A stretch of DNA of 64,000 nt from Meghimatium bilineatum (lineage: Eukaryota > Mollusca > Gastropoda > Stylommatophora > Philomycidae), in contig CM067304.1 in assembly GCA_034231615.1 (NCBI GenBank), forward strand, positions 23,680,589 to 23,744,588. Reading direction: 5' to 3'. The position numbers and the translations under genes were made by a program. The notes below the pieces were generated by a model, which had not been told where the DNA came from, did no database searches, and was given only the letters and a program-made list of their open reading frames with translations. This document shows, piece after piece, positions 1 through 12,301 of the stretch (the first letter of the stretch is position 1; every line of letters begins with the position of its first letter).

Positions 1-2306
1 ATGAAACACCAACACTCAGTGTATGGAACACTTCATCACTCAGTGTATGAAACACCAACACTCAGTGTATGAAACACTACAACACTCAGTGTATGGAACA
101 CTTCAACACTCAGTGTATGAAACACTTCAACACTCAGTGTATGAAACACTTCAACACTCAGTGTATGAAACACTTCAGCACTCAGTGTATGAAACACTTC
201 AACACTCAGTGTATGGAACACCATCACTCAGTGTATGAAACACCATCACTAAGTGTATGGAACACTTCAGCACTCAGTGTGTGGAACACTTCAACACTCA
301 GTGTATGGAACACTTCATCACTCAGTGTATGGAACACTACAACACTCAGTGTATGGAACACTTCAACACTCAGTGTATGGAACACTTCAACACTCAGTGT
401 ATGGAATACTACAACACTCAGTGTATGGAACACTACAACACTCAGTGTATGGAATACTTCAACACTCAGTGTATGGAACACTTCAACACTCAGTGTATGG
501 AATACTTCAACACTCAGTGTATGGAATACTTCAACACTCAGTGTATGAAACACTTCAACACTCAGTGTATGAAACACTTCAACACTCAGTGTATGAAACA
601 CTTCAACACTCAGTGTATGGAACACTACAACACTCAGTGTATGGAACACTTCAACACTCAGTGTATGGAACACTACAACACTCAGTGTATGGAACACTTC
701 AACACACAGTGTATGGAACACTACAACACTCAGTGTATGGAACACTTCAACACTCAGTGTATGGAACACTACAACACTCAGTGTATGGAACATTTCAACA
801 CTCAGTGTATGGAACACTACAACACTCAGTGTATGGAACACTTCAACACTCAGTGTATGGAACACTTCAACACTCAGTGTATGGAATACTACAACACTCA
901 GTGTATATAACACTACAACACTCAGTGTATGGAACACTTCAACACTCAGTGTATGGAACACTACAACACTCAGTGTATGGAACACTACAACACTCAGTGT
1001 ATGAAACACTTCAACACTCAGTGTATGGAACACTTCAACACTCAGTGTATGAAACACCAACACTCAGTGTATGGAACACTTCAACACTCAATGTATGGAA
1101 CACTACAACACTCAGTGTATGAAACACTTCAACACTCAGTGTATGAAACACCAACACTCAGTGTTTGGAACACTACAACACTCAGTGTATGAAACACCAA
1201 CACTCAGTGTTTGAAACACTTCAACACTCAGTGTATGGAACACTACAACACTCAGTGTATGGAACACTTCAACACTCAGTGTATGGAACACTACAACACT
1301 CAGTGTATGGAACACTACAACACTCAGTGTATGGAACACTTCAACACTCAGTGTATGGAACACTACAACACTCAGTGTATGGAACACTACAACACTCAGT
1401 GTATGGAACACTTCAACACTCAGTGTATGGAACACTTCAACACTCAGTGTATGGAATACTACAACACTCAGTGTATGGAACACTACAACACTCAGTGTAT
1501 GGAATACTTCAACACTCAGTGTATGGAACACTTCAACACTCAGTGTATGGAATACTTCAACACTCAGTGTATGGAATACTTCAACACTCAGTGTATGAAA
1601 CACTTCAACACTCAGTGTATGAAACACTTCAATACTCAGTGTATGAAACACTTCAACACTCATTGTATGAAACAATTCAACACTCAGTGTATGGAATACT
1701 TCAACACTCAGTGTATGGAACACTACAACACTCAGTGTATGGAATACTTCAACACTCAGTGTATGGAACACTACAACACTCAGTGCATGGAACACTACAA
1801 CACTCAGTGTATGAAACACTACACCACTCAGTGTATGAAACACTACAACACTCAGTGTATGGAACACTACAACACTCAGTGTATGGAACACTACAACACT
1901 CAGTGTATGGAACACTTCAACACTCAGTGTATGGAACACTACAACACTCAGTGTATGGAACACTTCAACACTCAGTGTATGGAACACTACAACACTCAGT
2001 GTATGGAACACTACAACACTCAGTGTATGGAACAATACAACACTCAGTGTATGAAACACTTCAACACTCAGTGTATGAAACACTTCAACACTCAGTGTAT
2101 GAAACACCAACACTCAGTGTTTGGAACACTACAACACTCAGTGTATGAAACACTTCAACACTCAGTGTATGAAACACCAACACTCAGTGTATGGAACACT
2201 TCATCACTCTGTGTATGAAACACCAACACTCAGTGTATGAAACACCAACACTCAGTGTATGGAACACTTAAACACTCAGTGTATGAAACACTTCAACACT
2301 CATTGT
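1..2306 (+). repeat. Left higher-order copy, 2,306-bp period (copy 1)
   Basis: Bases 1-595 recur at 2307-2901 with no difference that I could find; the first mismatch is a G/A at 596 versus 2902. The segment opens with a cluster of 22-bp units (about 1-62 and 216-260), followed by CAGCAC and TGTGGAAC variant units. It then runs through ordinary 24-bp units with further 22-bp units at about 1050-1215. A cassette with CATTG followed by AAACAATTC lies at 1661-1680. The window starts inside the array, so the true left edge is unknown. Confidence 0.85.
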
Positions 2307-2560
2307 ATGAAACACCAACACTCAGTGTATGGAACACTTCATCACTCAGTGTATGAAACACCAACACTCAGTGTATGAAACACTACAACACTCAGTGTAT
2401 GGAACACTTCAACACTCAGTGTATGAAACACTTCAACACTCAGTGTATGAAACACTTCAACACTCAGTGTATGAAACACTTCAGCACTCAGTGTATGAAA
2501 CACTTCAACACTCAGTGTATGGAACACCATCACTCAGTGTATGAAACACCATCACTAAGT
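2189..2560 (+). repeat. 22-bp-rich module N (copy at 2.2 kb)
   Basis: A dense cluster of 22-bp units and CATCAC units, including the rare CACTTAAACAC variant, then CATTG, then more 22-bp units and a run of GAAACACTTC units ending in CAGCAC. The same order recurs near 25.04-25.40 kb (including CACTTAAACAC) and, slightly diverged, at about 60.27-60.66 kb. Its latter part is also the opening of this window. Confidence 0.8.
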
Positions 2561-3412
2561 GTATGGAACACTTCAGCACTCAGTGTGTGGAACACTTCAA
2601 CACTCAGTGTATGGAACACTTCATCACTCAGTGTATGGAACACTACAACACTCAGTGTATGGAACACTTCAACACTCAGTGTATGGAACACTTCAACACT
2701 CAGTGTATGGAATACTACAACACTCAGTGTATGGAACACTACAACACTCAGTGTATGGAATACTTCAACACTCAGTGTATGGAACACTTCAACACTCAGT
2801 GTATGGAATACTTCAACACTCAGTGTATGGAATACTTCAACACTCAGTGTATGAAACACTTCAACACTCAGTGTATGAAACACTTCAACACTCAGTGTAT
2901 GGAACACTTCAACACTCAGTGTATGGAACACTTCAACACTCAGTGTATGGAATACTACAACACTCAGTGTATGGAACACTACAACACTCAGTGTATGGAA
3001 TACTTCAACACTCAGTGTATGGAACACTTCAACACTCAGTGTATGGAATACTTCAACACTCAGTGTATGGAATACTTCAACACTCAGTGTATGAAACACT
3101 TCAACACTCAGTGTATGAAACACTTCAACACGCAGTGTATGAAACACTTCAACACTCATTGTATGAAACAATTCAACACTCAGTGTATGGAATACTTCAA
3201 CACTCAGTGTATGGAACACTACAACACTCAGTGTATGGAATACTTCAACACTCAGTGTATGGAACACTACAACACTTAGTGTATGGAACACTACAACACT
3301 CAGTGTATGAAACACTACAACACTCAGTGTATGAAACACTACAACACTCAGTGTATGGAACACTACAACACTCAGTGTATGGAACACTACAACACTCAGT
3401 GTATGGAACACT
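2307..3412 (+). repeat. Partial second copy of the 2,306-bp period
   Basis: The first 595 bp repeat positions 1-595. The copy then switches: a run of units around 2.9-3.25 kb matches about 1.4-1.76 kb instead (offset 1,496, judged from the CATTG + AAACAATTC marker at 3157). A TTAG variant near 3275 and a CACG variant at 3129-3132 are private. The mosaic suggests that a shorter exchange was superimposed on the 2,306-bp duplication. Confidence 0.75.
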
Positions 3413-4805
3413 TCAACACTCAGTGTATGGAACACTACAACACTCACGTGTATGGAACACTTCAACACTCAGTGTATGGAACACTACAACACTCAGTGTA
3501 TGGAACACTTCAACACTCAGTGTATGGAACACTACAACACTCAGTGTCTGGAACACTTCAACACTCAGTGTATGGAACACTACAACACTCAGTGTATGGA
3601 ACACTTCAACACTCAGTGTATGGAACACTTCAACACTCAGTGTATGGAATACTACAACACTCAGTGTATGGAACACTACAACACTCAGTGTATGGAACAC
3701 TTCAACACTCAGTGTATGGAATACTTCAACACTCAGTGTATGGAACACTACAACACTCAGTGTATGGAATACTACAACACTCAGTGTATGGAACACTACA
3801 GCACTAAGTGTATGGAACACTACAACACTCAGTGTATGGAACACTACAACACTCAGTGTATGAAACACTACAGCACTCAGTGTATGAAACACTACAACAC
3901 TCAGTGTTTGGAACACTACAACACTCAGTGTATGGAACACTACAACACTCAGTGTATGGAACACTTCAACACTCAGTGTATGAAACACTACAACACTCAG
4001 TGTATGAAACACTACAACACTCAGTGTATGGAACACTACAACACTCAGTGTATGGAACACTACAACACTCAGTGTATGGAACACTTCAACACTCAGTGTA
4101 TGGAACACTACAACACTCAGTGTATGGAACACTTCAACACTCAGTGTATGGAACACTACAACACTCAGTGTATAGAACACTTCAACACTCAGTGTATGGA
4201 ACACTACAACACTCAGTGTATGGAACACTTCAACACTCAGTGTATGGAACACTACAACACTCAGTGTATGGAACACTTCAACACTCAGTGTATGGAACAC
4301 TTCAACACTCAGTGTATGGAACACTACAACACTCAGTGTATGGAACACTTCAACACTCAGTGTATGGAACATTTCAACACTCAGTGTATGGAACACTACA
4401 ACACTCAGTGTATGGAACACTTCAACACTCAGTGTATGGAACATTTCAACACTCAGTGTATGGAATACTACAACACTCAGTGTATATAACACTACAACAC
4501 TCAGTGTATGGAACACTTCAACACTCAGTGTATGGAACACTACAACACTCAGTGTATGGAACACTACAACACTCAGTGTATGGAACACTTCAACACTCAG
4601 TGTATGGAACACTACAACACTCAGTGTATGGAACACTACAACACTCAGTGTATGGAACACTTCAACACTCAGTGTATGGAACACTTCAACACTCAGTGTA
4701 TGGAATACGACAACACTCAGTGTATGGAACACTACAACACTCAGTGTATGGAACACTTCAACACTCAGTGTATGGAACACTACAATACTCAGTGTATGGA
4801 ACACT
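3413..4805 (+). repeat. 1,393-bp repeat with CACGTG marker (copy 1)
   Basis: The segment begins just before a 25-bp unit in which a C insertion creates CACGTG at 3445-3450. The same context starts again 1,393 bp downstream at 4806. Inside are alternating CTTCAAC and CTACAAC units, a TTTGG unit near 3907 and a TATATAAC unit near 4484. Confidence 0.75.
3445..3450. other. CACGTG hexamer created by a C insertion
   Basis: A single C inserted after CTCA makes a 25-bp unit and the palindrome CACGTG, which has the form of an E-box and contains one of the few CpGs in the window. No evidence of regulatory function is visible; its value is as a lineage marker. Confidence 0.85.
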
Positions 4806-4837
4806 TCAACACTCAGTGTATGGAACACTACAACACT

Positions 4838-4843
4838 CACGTG
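4838..4843. other. CACGTG hexamer, second copy
   Basis: The same 25-bp unit as at 3445, 1,393 bp downstream in the same unit context, so it is a duplicate of the same insertion event. Confidence 0.85.
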
Positions 4844-6991
4844 TATGGAACACTTCAACACTCAGTGTATGGAACACTACAACACTCAGTGTATGGAACA
4901 CTTCAACACTCAGTGTATGGAACACTACAACACTCAGTGTATGGAACACTTCAACACTCAGTGTATGGAACACTACAACACTCAGTGTATGGAACACTTC
5001 AACACTCAGTGTATGGAATACTACAACACTCAGTGTATGGAACACTACAACACTCAGTGTATGGAACACTTCAACACTCAGTGTATGGAATACTTCAACA
5101 CTCAGTGTATGGAACACTACAACACTCAGTGTATGGAATACTACAACACTCAGTGTATGGAACACTACAACACTAAGTGTATGGAACACTACAACACTCA
5201 GTGTATGGAACACTACAACACTCAGTGTATGAAACACTACAACACTCAGTGTATGAAACACTACAACACTCAGTGTTTGGAACACTACAACACTCAGTGT
5301 ATGGAACACTACAACACTCAGTGTATGGAACACTTAAACACTCAGTGTATGAAACACTACAACACTCAGTGTATGAAACACTACAACACTCAGTGTATGG
5401 AACACTACAACACTCAGTGTATGGAACACTACAACACTCAGTGTATGGAACACTTCAACACTCAGTGTATGGAACACTACAACACTCAGTGTATGGAACA
5501 CTTCAACACTCAGTGTATGGAACACTACAACACTCAGTGTATGGAACACTTCAACACTCAGTGTATGGAACACTACAACACTCAGTGTATGGAACACTTC
5601 AACACTCAGTGTATGGAACACTACAACACTCAGTGTATGGAACACTACAACACTCAGTGTGTGGAATACTTCAACACTCAGTGTATGGAACACTTCAACA
5701 CTCAGTGTATGGAATACTTCAACACTCAGTGTATGAAACACCAACACTCAGTGTTTGAAACACTTCAACACTCAGTGTATGGAACACTACAACACTCAGT
5801 GTATGGAACACTTCAACACTCAGTGTATGGAACACTACAACACTCAGTGTATGGAACACTACAACACTCAGTGTATGGAACACTTCAACACTCAGTGTAT
5901 GGAACACTACAACACTCAGTGTATGGAACACTACAACACTCAGTGTATGGAACACTTCAACACTCAGTGTATGGAACACTTCAACACTCAGTGTATGGAA
6001 TACTACAACACTCAGTGTATGAAACACTACAACACTCAGTGTATGGAATACTTCAACACTCAGTGTATGGAACACTTCAACACTCAGTGTATGGAATAAT
6101 TCAACACTCAGTGTATGGAATACTTCAACACTCAGTGTATGAAACACTTCAACACTCAGTGTATGAAACACTTCAACACTCAGTGTATGAAACACTTCAA
6201 CACTCATTGTATGAAACAATTCAACACTCAGTGTATGGAATACTTCAACACTCAGTGTATGGAACACTACAACACTCAGTGTATGGAATACTTCAACACT
6301 CAGTGTATGGAACACTACAACACTCAGTGTATGAAACACTACAACACTCAGTGTATGAAACACTACAACACTCAGTGTATGGAACACTACAACACTGAGT
6401 GTATGGAACACTACAACACTCAGTGTATGGAACACTTCAACACTCAGTGTATGGAACACTACAACACTCAGTGTATGGAACAGTTCAACACTCAGTGTAT
6501 GGAATACTTCAACACTCAGTGTATGGAACACTACAACACTCAGTGTATGGAATACTACATCACTCAGTGTATGTAACACTACAACACTAAGTGTATGGAA
6601 CACTACAACACTCAGTGTATGGAACACTACAACACTCAGTGTATGAAACACTACAACACTCAGTGTATGAAACACTACAACACTCAGTGTTTGGAACACT
6701 ACAACACTCAGTGTATGGAACACTACAACACTCAGTGTATGGAACACTTCAACACTCAGTGTATGAAACACTACAACACTCAGTATATGAAACACTACAA
6801 CACTCAGTGTATGGAACACTACAACACTCAGTGTATGGAACACTACAACACTCAGTGTATGGAACACTTCAACACTCAGTGTATGGAACACTACAACACT
6901 CAGTGTATGGAACACTACAACACTCAGTGTATGGAACACTTCAACACTCAGTGTATGGAACACTACAACACTCAGTGTATGGAACACTTCA

Positions 6992-7001
6992 ACACTAGTG
7001 T
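6992..7001. other. Perfect 10-bp palindrome ACACTAGTGT
   Basis: Loss of the central C of the usual ACACTCAGTGT turns the interrupted dyad into a perfect palindrome and makes the unit 23 bp (6978-7000). It shifts the register by one base. Confidence 0.88.
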
Positions 7002-7639
7002 ATGGAACACTACAACACTCAGTGTATGGAACACTTCAACACTCAGTGTATGGAACACTACAACACTCAGTGTATGGAACACTTCAACCTCAGTGTATGG
7101 AACACTTCAACACTCAGTGTATGGAATACTACAACACTCAGTGTATGGAACACTAGAACACTCAGTGTATGGAACACTTCAACACTCAGTGTATGGAACA
7201 CTACAACACTCAGTGTATGGAACACCATCACTCAGTGTATGAAACACTACAACACTCAGTGTATGGAACATTTCAACACTCAGTGTATGGAACACTACAA
7301 CACTCAGTGTATGGAACACTTCAACACTCAGTGTATGGAACACTTCAACACTCAGTGTATGGAATACTACAACACTCAGTGTATATAACACTACAACACT
7401 CAGTGTATGGAACACTTCAACACTCAGTGTATGGAACACTACAACACTCAGTGTATGGAACACTACAACACTCAGTGTATGAAACACTTCAACACTCAGT
7501 GTATGGAACACTTCAACACTCAGTGTATGAAACACCAACACTCAGTGTATGGAACACTTCAACACTCAATGTATGGAACACTACAACACTCAGTGTATGA
7601 AACACTTCAACACTCAGTGTATGAAACACCAACACTCAG

Positions 7640-9029
7640 TGTATGGAACACTACAACACTCAGTGTATGGAACACTTCAACACTCAGTGTATGGAACATT
7701 TCAACACTCAGTGTATGGAATACTACAACACTCAGTGAATATAACACTACAACACTCAGTGTATGGAACACTTCAACACTCAGTGTATGGAACACTACAA
7801 CACTCAGTGTATGGAACACTACAACACTCAGTGTATGGAACACTTCAACACTCAGTGTATGGAACACTACAACACTCAGTGTATGGAACACTACAACACT
7901 CAGTGTATGGAACACTTCAACACTCAGTGTATGGAACACTTCAACACTCAGTGTATGGAATACGACAACACTCAGTGTATGGAACTCTACAACACTCAGT
8001 GTATGGAACACTTCAACACTCAGTGTATGGAACACTACAATACTCAGTGTATGGAACACTTCAACACTCAGTGTATGGAACACTACAACACTCACGTGTA
8101 TGGAACACTTCAACACTCAGTGTATGGAACACTACAACACTCAGTGTATGGAACACTTCAACACTCAGTGTATGGAACACTACAACACTCAGTGTATGGA
8201 ACACTTCAACACTCAGTGTATGGAACACTACAACACTCAGTGTATGGAACACTTCAACACTCAGTGTATGGAATACTACAACACTCAGTGTATGGAACAC
8301 TACAACACTCAGTGTATGGAACACTTCAACACTCAGTGTATGGAATACTTCAACACTCAGTGTATGGAACACTACAACACTCAGTGTATGGAATACTACA
8401 ACACTCAGTGTATGGAACACTACAACACTAAGTGTATGGAACACTACAACACTCAGTGTATGGAACACTACAACACTCAGTGTATGAAACACTACAACAC
8501 TCAGTGTATGAAACACTACAACACTCAGTGTTTGGAACACTACAACACTCAGTGTATGGAACACTACAACACTCAGTGTATGGAACACTTAAACACTCAG
8601 TGTATGAAACACTACAACACTCAGTGTATGAAACACTACAACACTCAGTGTATGGAACACTACAACACTCAGTGTATGGAACACTACAACACTCAGTGTA
8701 TGGAACACTTCAACACTCAGTGTATGGAACACTACAACACTCAGTGTATGGAACACTTCAACACTCAGTGTATGGAACACTACAACACTCAGTGTATGGA
8801 ACACTTCAACACTCAGTGTATGGAACACTACAACACTCAGTGTATGGAACACTTCAACACTCAATGTATGGAACACTACAACACTCAGTGTATGGAACAC
8901 TACAACACTCAGTGTGTGGAATACTTCAACACTCAGTGTATGGAACACTTCAACACTCAGTGTATGGAATACTTCAACACTCAGTGTATGAAACACCAAC
9001 ACTCAGTGTTTGAAACACTTCAACACTCA
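7640..9029 (+). repeat. 3,255-bp higher-order repeat, copy 2 (start)
   Basis: The segment repeats 4385 onward at an offset of 3,255 bp, with private changes (GAATATAAC near 7738, GGAACTCTAC near 7985, CAATG near 8864). It carries the third CACGTG at 8093-8098. The similarity continues to about 10.08 kb and therefore overlaps the first 3,272-bp repeat described next. Confidence 0.8.
8093..8098. other. CACGTG hexamer, third copy
   Basis: The same 25-bp unit 3,255 bp after the second copy. No further CACGTG was noticed to the right of this point. Confidence 0.85.
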
Positions 9030-12000
9030 GTGTATGGAACACTACAACACTCAGTGTATGGAACACTTCAACACTCAGTGTATGGAACACTACAACACTC
9101 AGTGTATGGAACACTACAACACTCAGTGTATGGAACACTACAACACTCAGTGTATGGAACACTTCAACACTCAGTGTATGGAACACTACAACACTCAGTG
9201 TATGGAACACTACAACACTCAGTGTATGGAACACTTCAACACTCAGTGTATGGAACACTTCAACACTCAGTGTATGGAATACTACAACACTCAGTGTATG
9301 AAACACTACAACACTCAGTGTATGGAATACTTCAACACTCAGTGTATGGAACACTTCAACACTCAGTGTATGGAATAATTCAACACTCAGTGTATGGAAT
9401 ACTTCAACACTCAGTGTATGAAACACTTCAACACTCAGTGTATGAAACACTTCAACACTCAGTGTATGAAACACTTCAACACTCATTGTATGAAACAATT
9501 CAACACTCAGTGTATGGAATACTTCAACACTCAGTGTATGGAACACTACAACACTCAGTGTATGGAATACTTCAACACTCAGTGTATGGAACACTACAAC
9601 ACTCAGTGTATGGAACACTACAACACTCAGTGTATGAAACACTACAACACTCAGTGTATGAAACACTACAACACTCAGTGTATGGAACACTACAACACTG
9701 AGTGTATGGAACACTACAACACTCAGTGTATGGAACACTTCAACACTCAGTGTATGGAACACTACAACACTCAGTGTATGGAACAGTTCAACACTCAGTG
9801 TATGGAATACTTCAACACTCAGTGTATGGAACACTACAACACTCAGTGTATGGAATACTACATCACTCAGTGTATGTAACACTACAACACTAAGTGTATG
9901 GAACACTACAACACTCAGTGTATGGAACACTACAACACTCAGTGTATGAAACACTACAACACTCAGTGTATGAAACACTACAACACTCAGTGTTTGGAAC
10001 ACTACAACACTCAGTGTATGGAACACTACAACACTCAGTGTATGGAACACTTCAACACTCAGTGTATGAAACACTACAACACTCAGTGTATGGAACACTT
10101 CAACACTCAGTGTATGGAATACTTCAACACTCAGTGTATGGAACACTACAACACTCAGTGTATGGAACACCATCACTCAGTGTATGAAACACCATCACTC
10201 AGTGTATGGAACACTTCAGCACTCAGTGTGTGGAACACTTCAACACTCAGTGTATGGAACACTTCATCACTCAGTTTATGGAACACTACAACACTCAGTG
10301 TATGGAACACTTCAACACTCAGTGTATGGAACACTTCAACACTCAGTGTATGGAATACTACAACACTCAGTGTATGGAACACTTCAACACTCAGTGTATG
10401 GAATACTTCAACACTCAGTGTATGAAACACCAACACTCAGTGTTTGAAACACTTCAACACTCAGTGTATGGAACACTACAACACTCAGTGTATGGAACAC
10501 TTCAACACTCAGTGTATGGAACACTACAACACTCAGTGTATGGAACACTACAACACTCAGTGTATGGAACACTTCAACACTCAGTGTATGGAACACTACA
10601 ACACTCAGTGTATGGAACACTACAACACTCAGTGTATGGAACACTTCAACACTCAGTGTATGGAACACTTCAACACTCAGTGTATGGAATACTACAACAC
10701 TCAGTGTATGAAACACTTCAACACTCATTGTATGAAACAATTCAACACTCAGTGTATGGAATACTTCAACACTCAGTGTATGGAATAATTCAACACTCAG
10801 TGTATGGAATACTTCAACACTCAGTGTATGAAACACTTCAACACTCAGTGTATGAAACACTTCAACACTCAGTGTATGAAACACTTCAACACTCATTGTA
10901 TGAAACAATTCAACACTCAGTGTATGGAATACTTCAACACTCAGTGTATGGAACACTACAACACTCAGTGTATGGAATACTTCAACACTCAGTGTATGGA
11001 ACACTACAACACTCAGTGTATGGAACACTACAACACTCAGTGTATGAAACACTACAACACTCAGTGTATGAAACACTACAACACTCAGTGTATGGAACAC
11101 TACAACACTGAGTGTATGGAACACTACAACACTCAGTGTATGGAACACTTCAACACTCAGTGTATGGAACACTACAACACTCAGTGTATGGAACAGTTCA
11201 ACACTCAGTGTATGGAATACTTCAACACTCAGTGTATGGAACACTACAACACTCAGTGTATGGAATACTACATCACTCAGTGTATGTAACACTACAACAC
11301 TAAGTGTATGGAACACTACAACACTCAGTGTATGGAACACTACAACACTCAGTGTATGAAACACTACAACACTCAGTGTATGAAACACTACAACACTCAG
11401 TGTTTGGAACACTACAACACTCAGTGTATGGAACACTACAACACTCAGTGTATGGAACACTTCAACACTCAGTGTATGAAACACTACAACACTCAGTGTA
11501 TGAAACACTACAACACTCAGTGTATGGAACACTACAACACTCAGTGTATGGAACACTACAACACTCAGTGTATGGAACACTTCAACACTCAGTGTATGGA
11601 ACACTACAACACTCAGTGTATGGAACACTACAACACTCAGTGTATGGAACACTTCAACACTCAGTGTATGGAACACTACAACACTCAGTGTATGGAACAC
11701 TTCAACACTAGTGTATGGAACACTACAACACTCAGTGTATGGAACACTTCAACACTCAGTGTATGGAACACTACAACACTCAGTGTATGGAACACTTCAA
11801 CCTCAGTGTATGGAACACTTCAACACTCAGTGTATGGAATACTACAACACTCAGTGTATGGAACACTACAACACTCAGTGTATGGAACACTTCAACACTC
11901 AGTGTATGGAACACTACAACACTCAGTGTATGGAACACCATCACTCAGTGTATGAAACACCATCACTCAGTGTATGGAACACTTCAGCACTCAGTGTGTG

Positions 12001-12301
12001 GAACACTTCAACACTCAGTGTATGGAACACTTCATCACTCAGTTTATGGAACAATACAACACTCAGTGTATGGAACACTTCAACACTCAGTGTATGGAAC
12101 ACTTCAACACTCAGTGTATGGAATACTACAACACTCAGTGTATGGAACACTACAACACTCAGTGTATGGAATACTTCAACACTCAGTGTATGGAACACTT
12201 CAACACTCAGTGTATGGAATACTTCAACACTCAGTGTATGGAACACTACAACACTCAGTGTATGGAACACCATCACTCAGTGTATGAAACACCATCACTC
12301 A
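9030..12301 (+). repeat. 3,272-bp higher-order repeat, copy 1
   Basis: Markers recur exactly 3,272 bp downstream: GGAATAATTC near 9374, CATTG + AAACAATTC near 9485, ACTGAGTG near 9699, AACAGTTC near 9783, the CATCACTCAGTGTATGTAAC region near 9861, ACACTAGTGT at 11705-11714 and a 23-bp CAACCTCAG unit at 11786-11808. A second internal period of 1,410 bp is visible (the GAGTG marker recurs near 11109), so the repeat is itself a 1,410 + 1,862-bp composite. Confidence 0.88.
11705..11714. other. Perfect 10-bp palindrome ACACTAGTGT, second copy
   Basis: The same 23-bp variant unit in the first 3,272-bp repeat, again followed about 80-95 bp later by the CAACCTCAG 23-bp unit. Confidence 0.88.

Larger units (their letters stand above)
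4385..7639 (+). repeat. 3,255-bp higher-order repeat, copy 1
   Basis: Marker units recur 3,255 bp later: CATTTC/TATATAAC near 4443-4490, AATACGAC at 4708, CACGTG at 4838-4843, CACTTAAAC near 5334 and TGTGGAATAC near 5660. Close similarity to the next copy runs to about 6.77 kb, where the offset has grown to 3,303 because of two additional 24-bp units in the later copy. The remainder (6.78-7.64 kb) carries two 23-bp units (6978-7000 and 7073-7095) and 22-bp units near 7219, 7528 and 7620. It resembles parts of 0.8-1.15 kb and 11.3-11.95 kb. Confidence 0.8.

Noticed and set aside
224..1063. Reverse-strand open frames of EVFHTLSV repeats
   Set aside because: They are the complement of the same unit. 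The other two reverse frames contain TGA in nearly every CTTCAAC unit, and the open frame ends wherever a 22-bp unit shifts it.
7407..9701. Longest open frame (764 codons) and the many others as a repetitive structural protein gene
   Set aside because: All forward frames are open because the unit is 24 bp and stop-free. The 22-, 23- and 25-bp units shift the frame repeatedly, and four 22-bp units per hub do not restore it. Stops arise from ordinary unit variants (GAAAC in one frame; CTAAG, CTTAG, CTGAG, TGTAAC in others). There is no non-repetitive start or end domain, no splice context and no codon-position bias.
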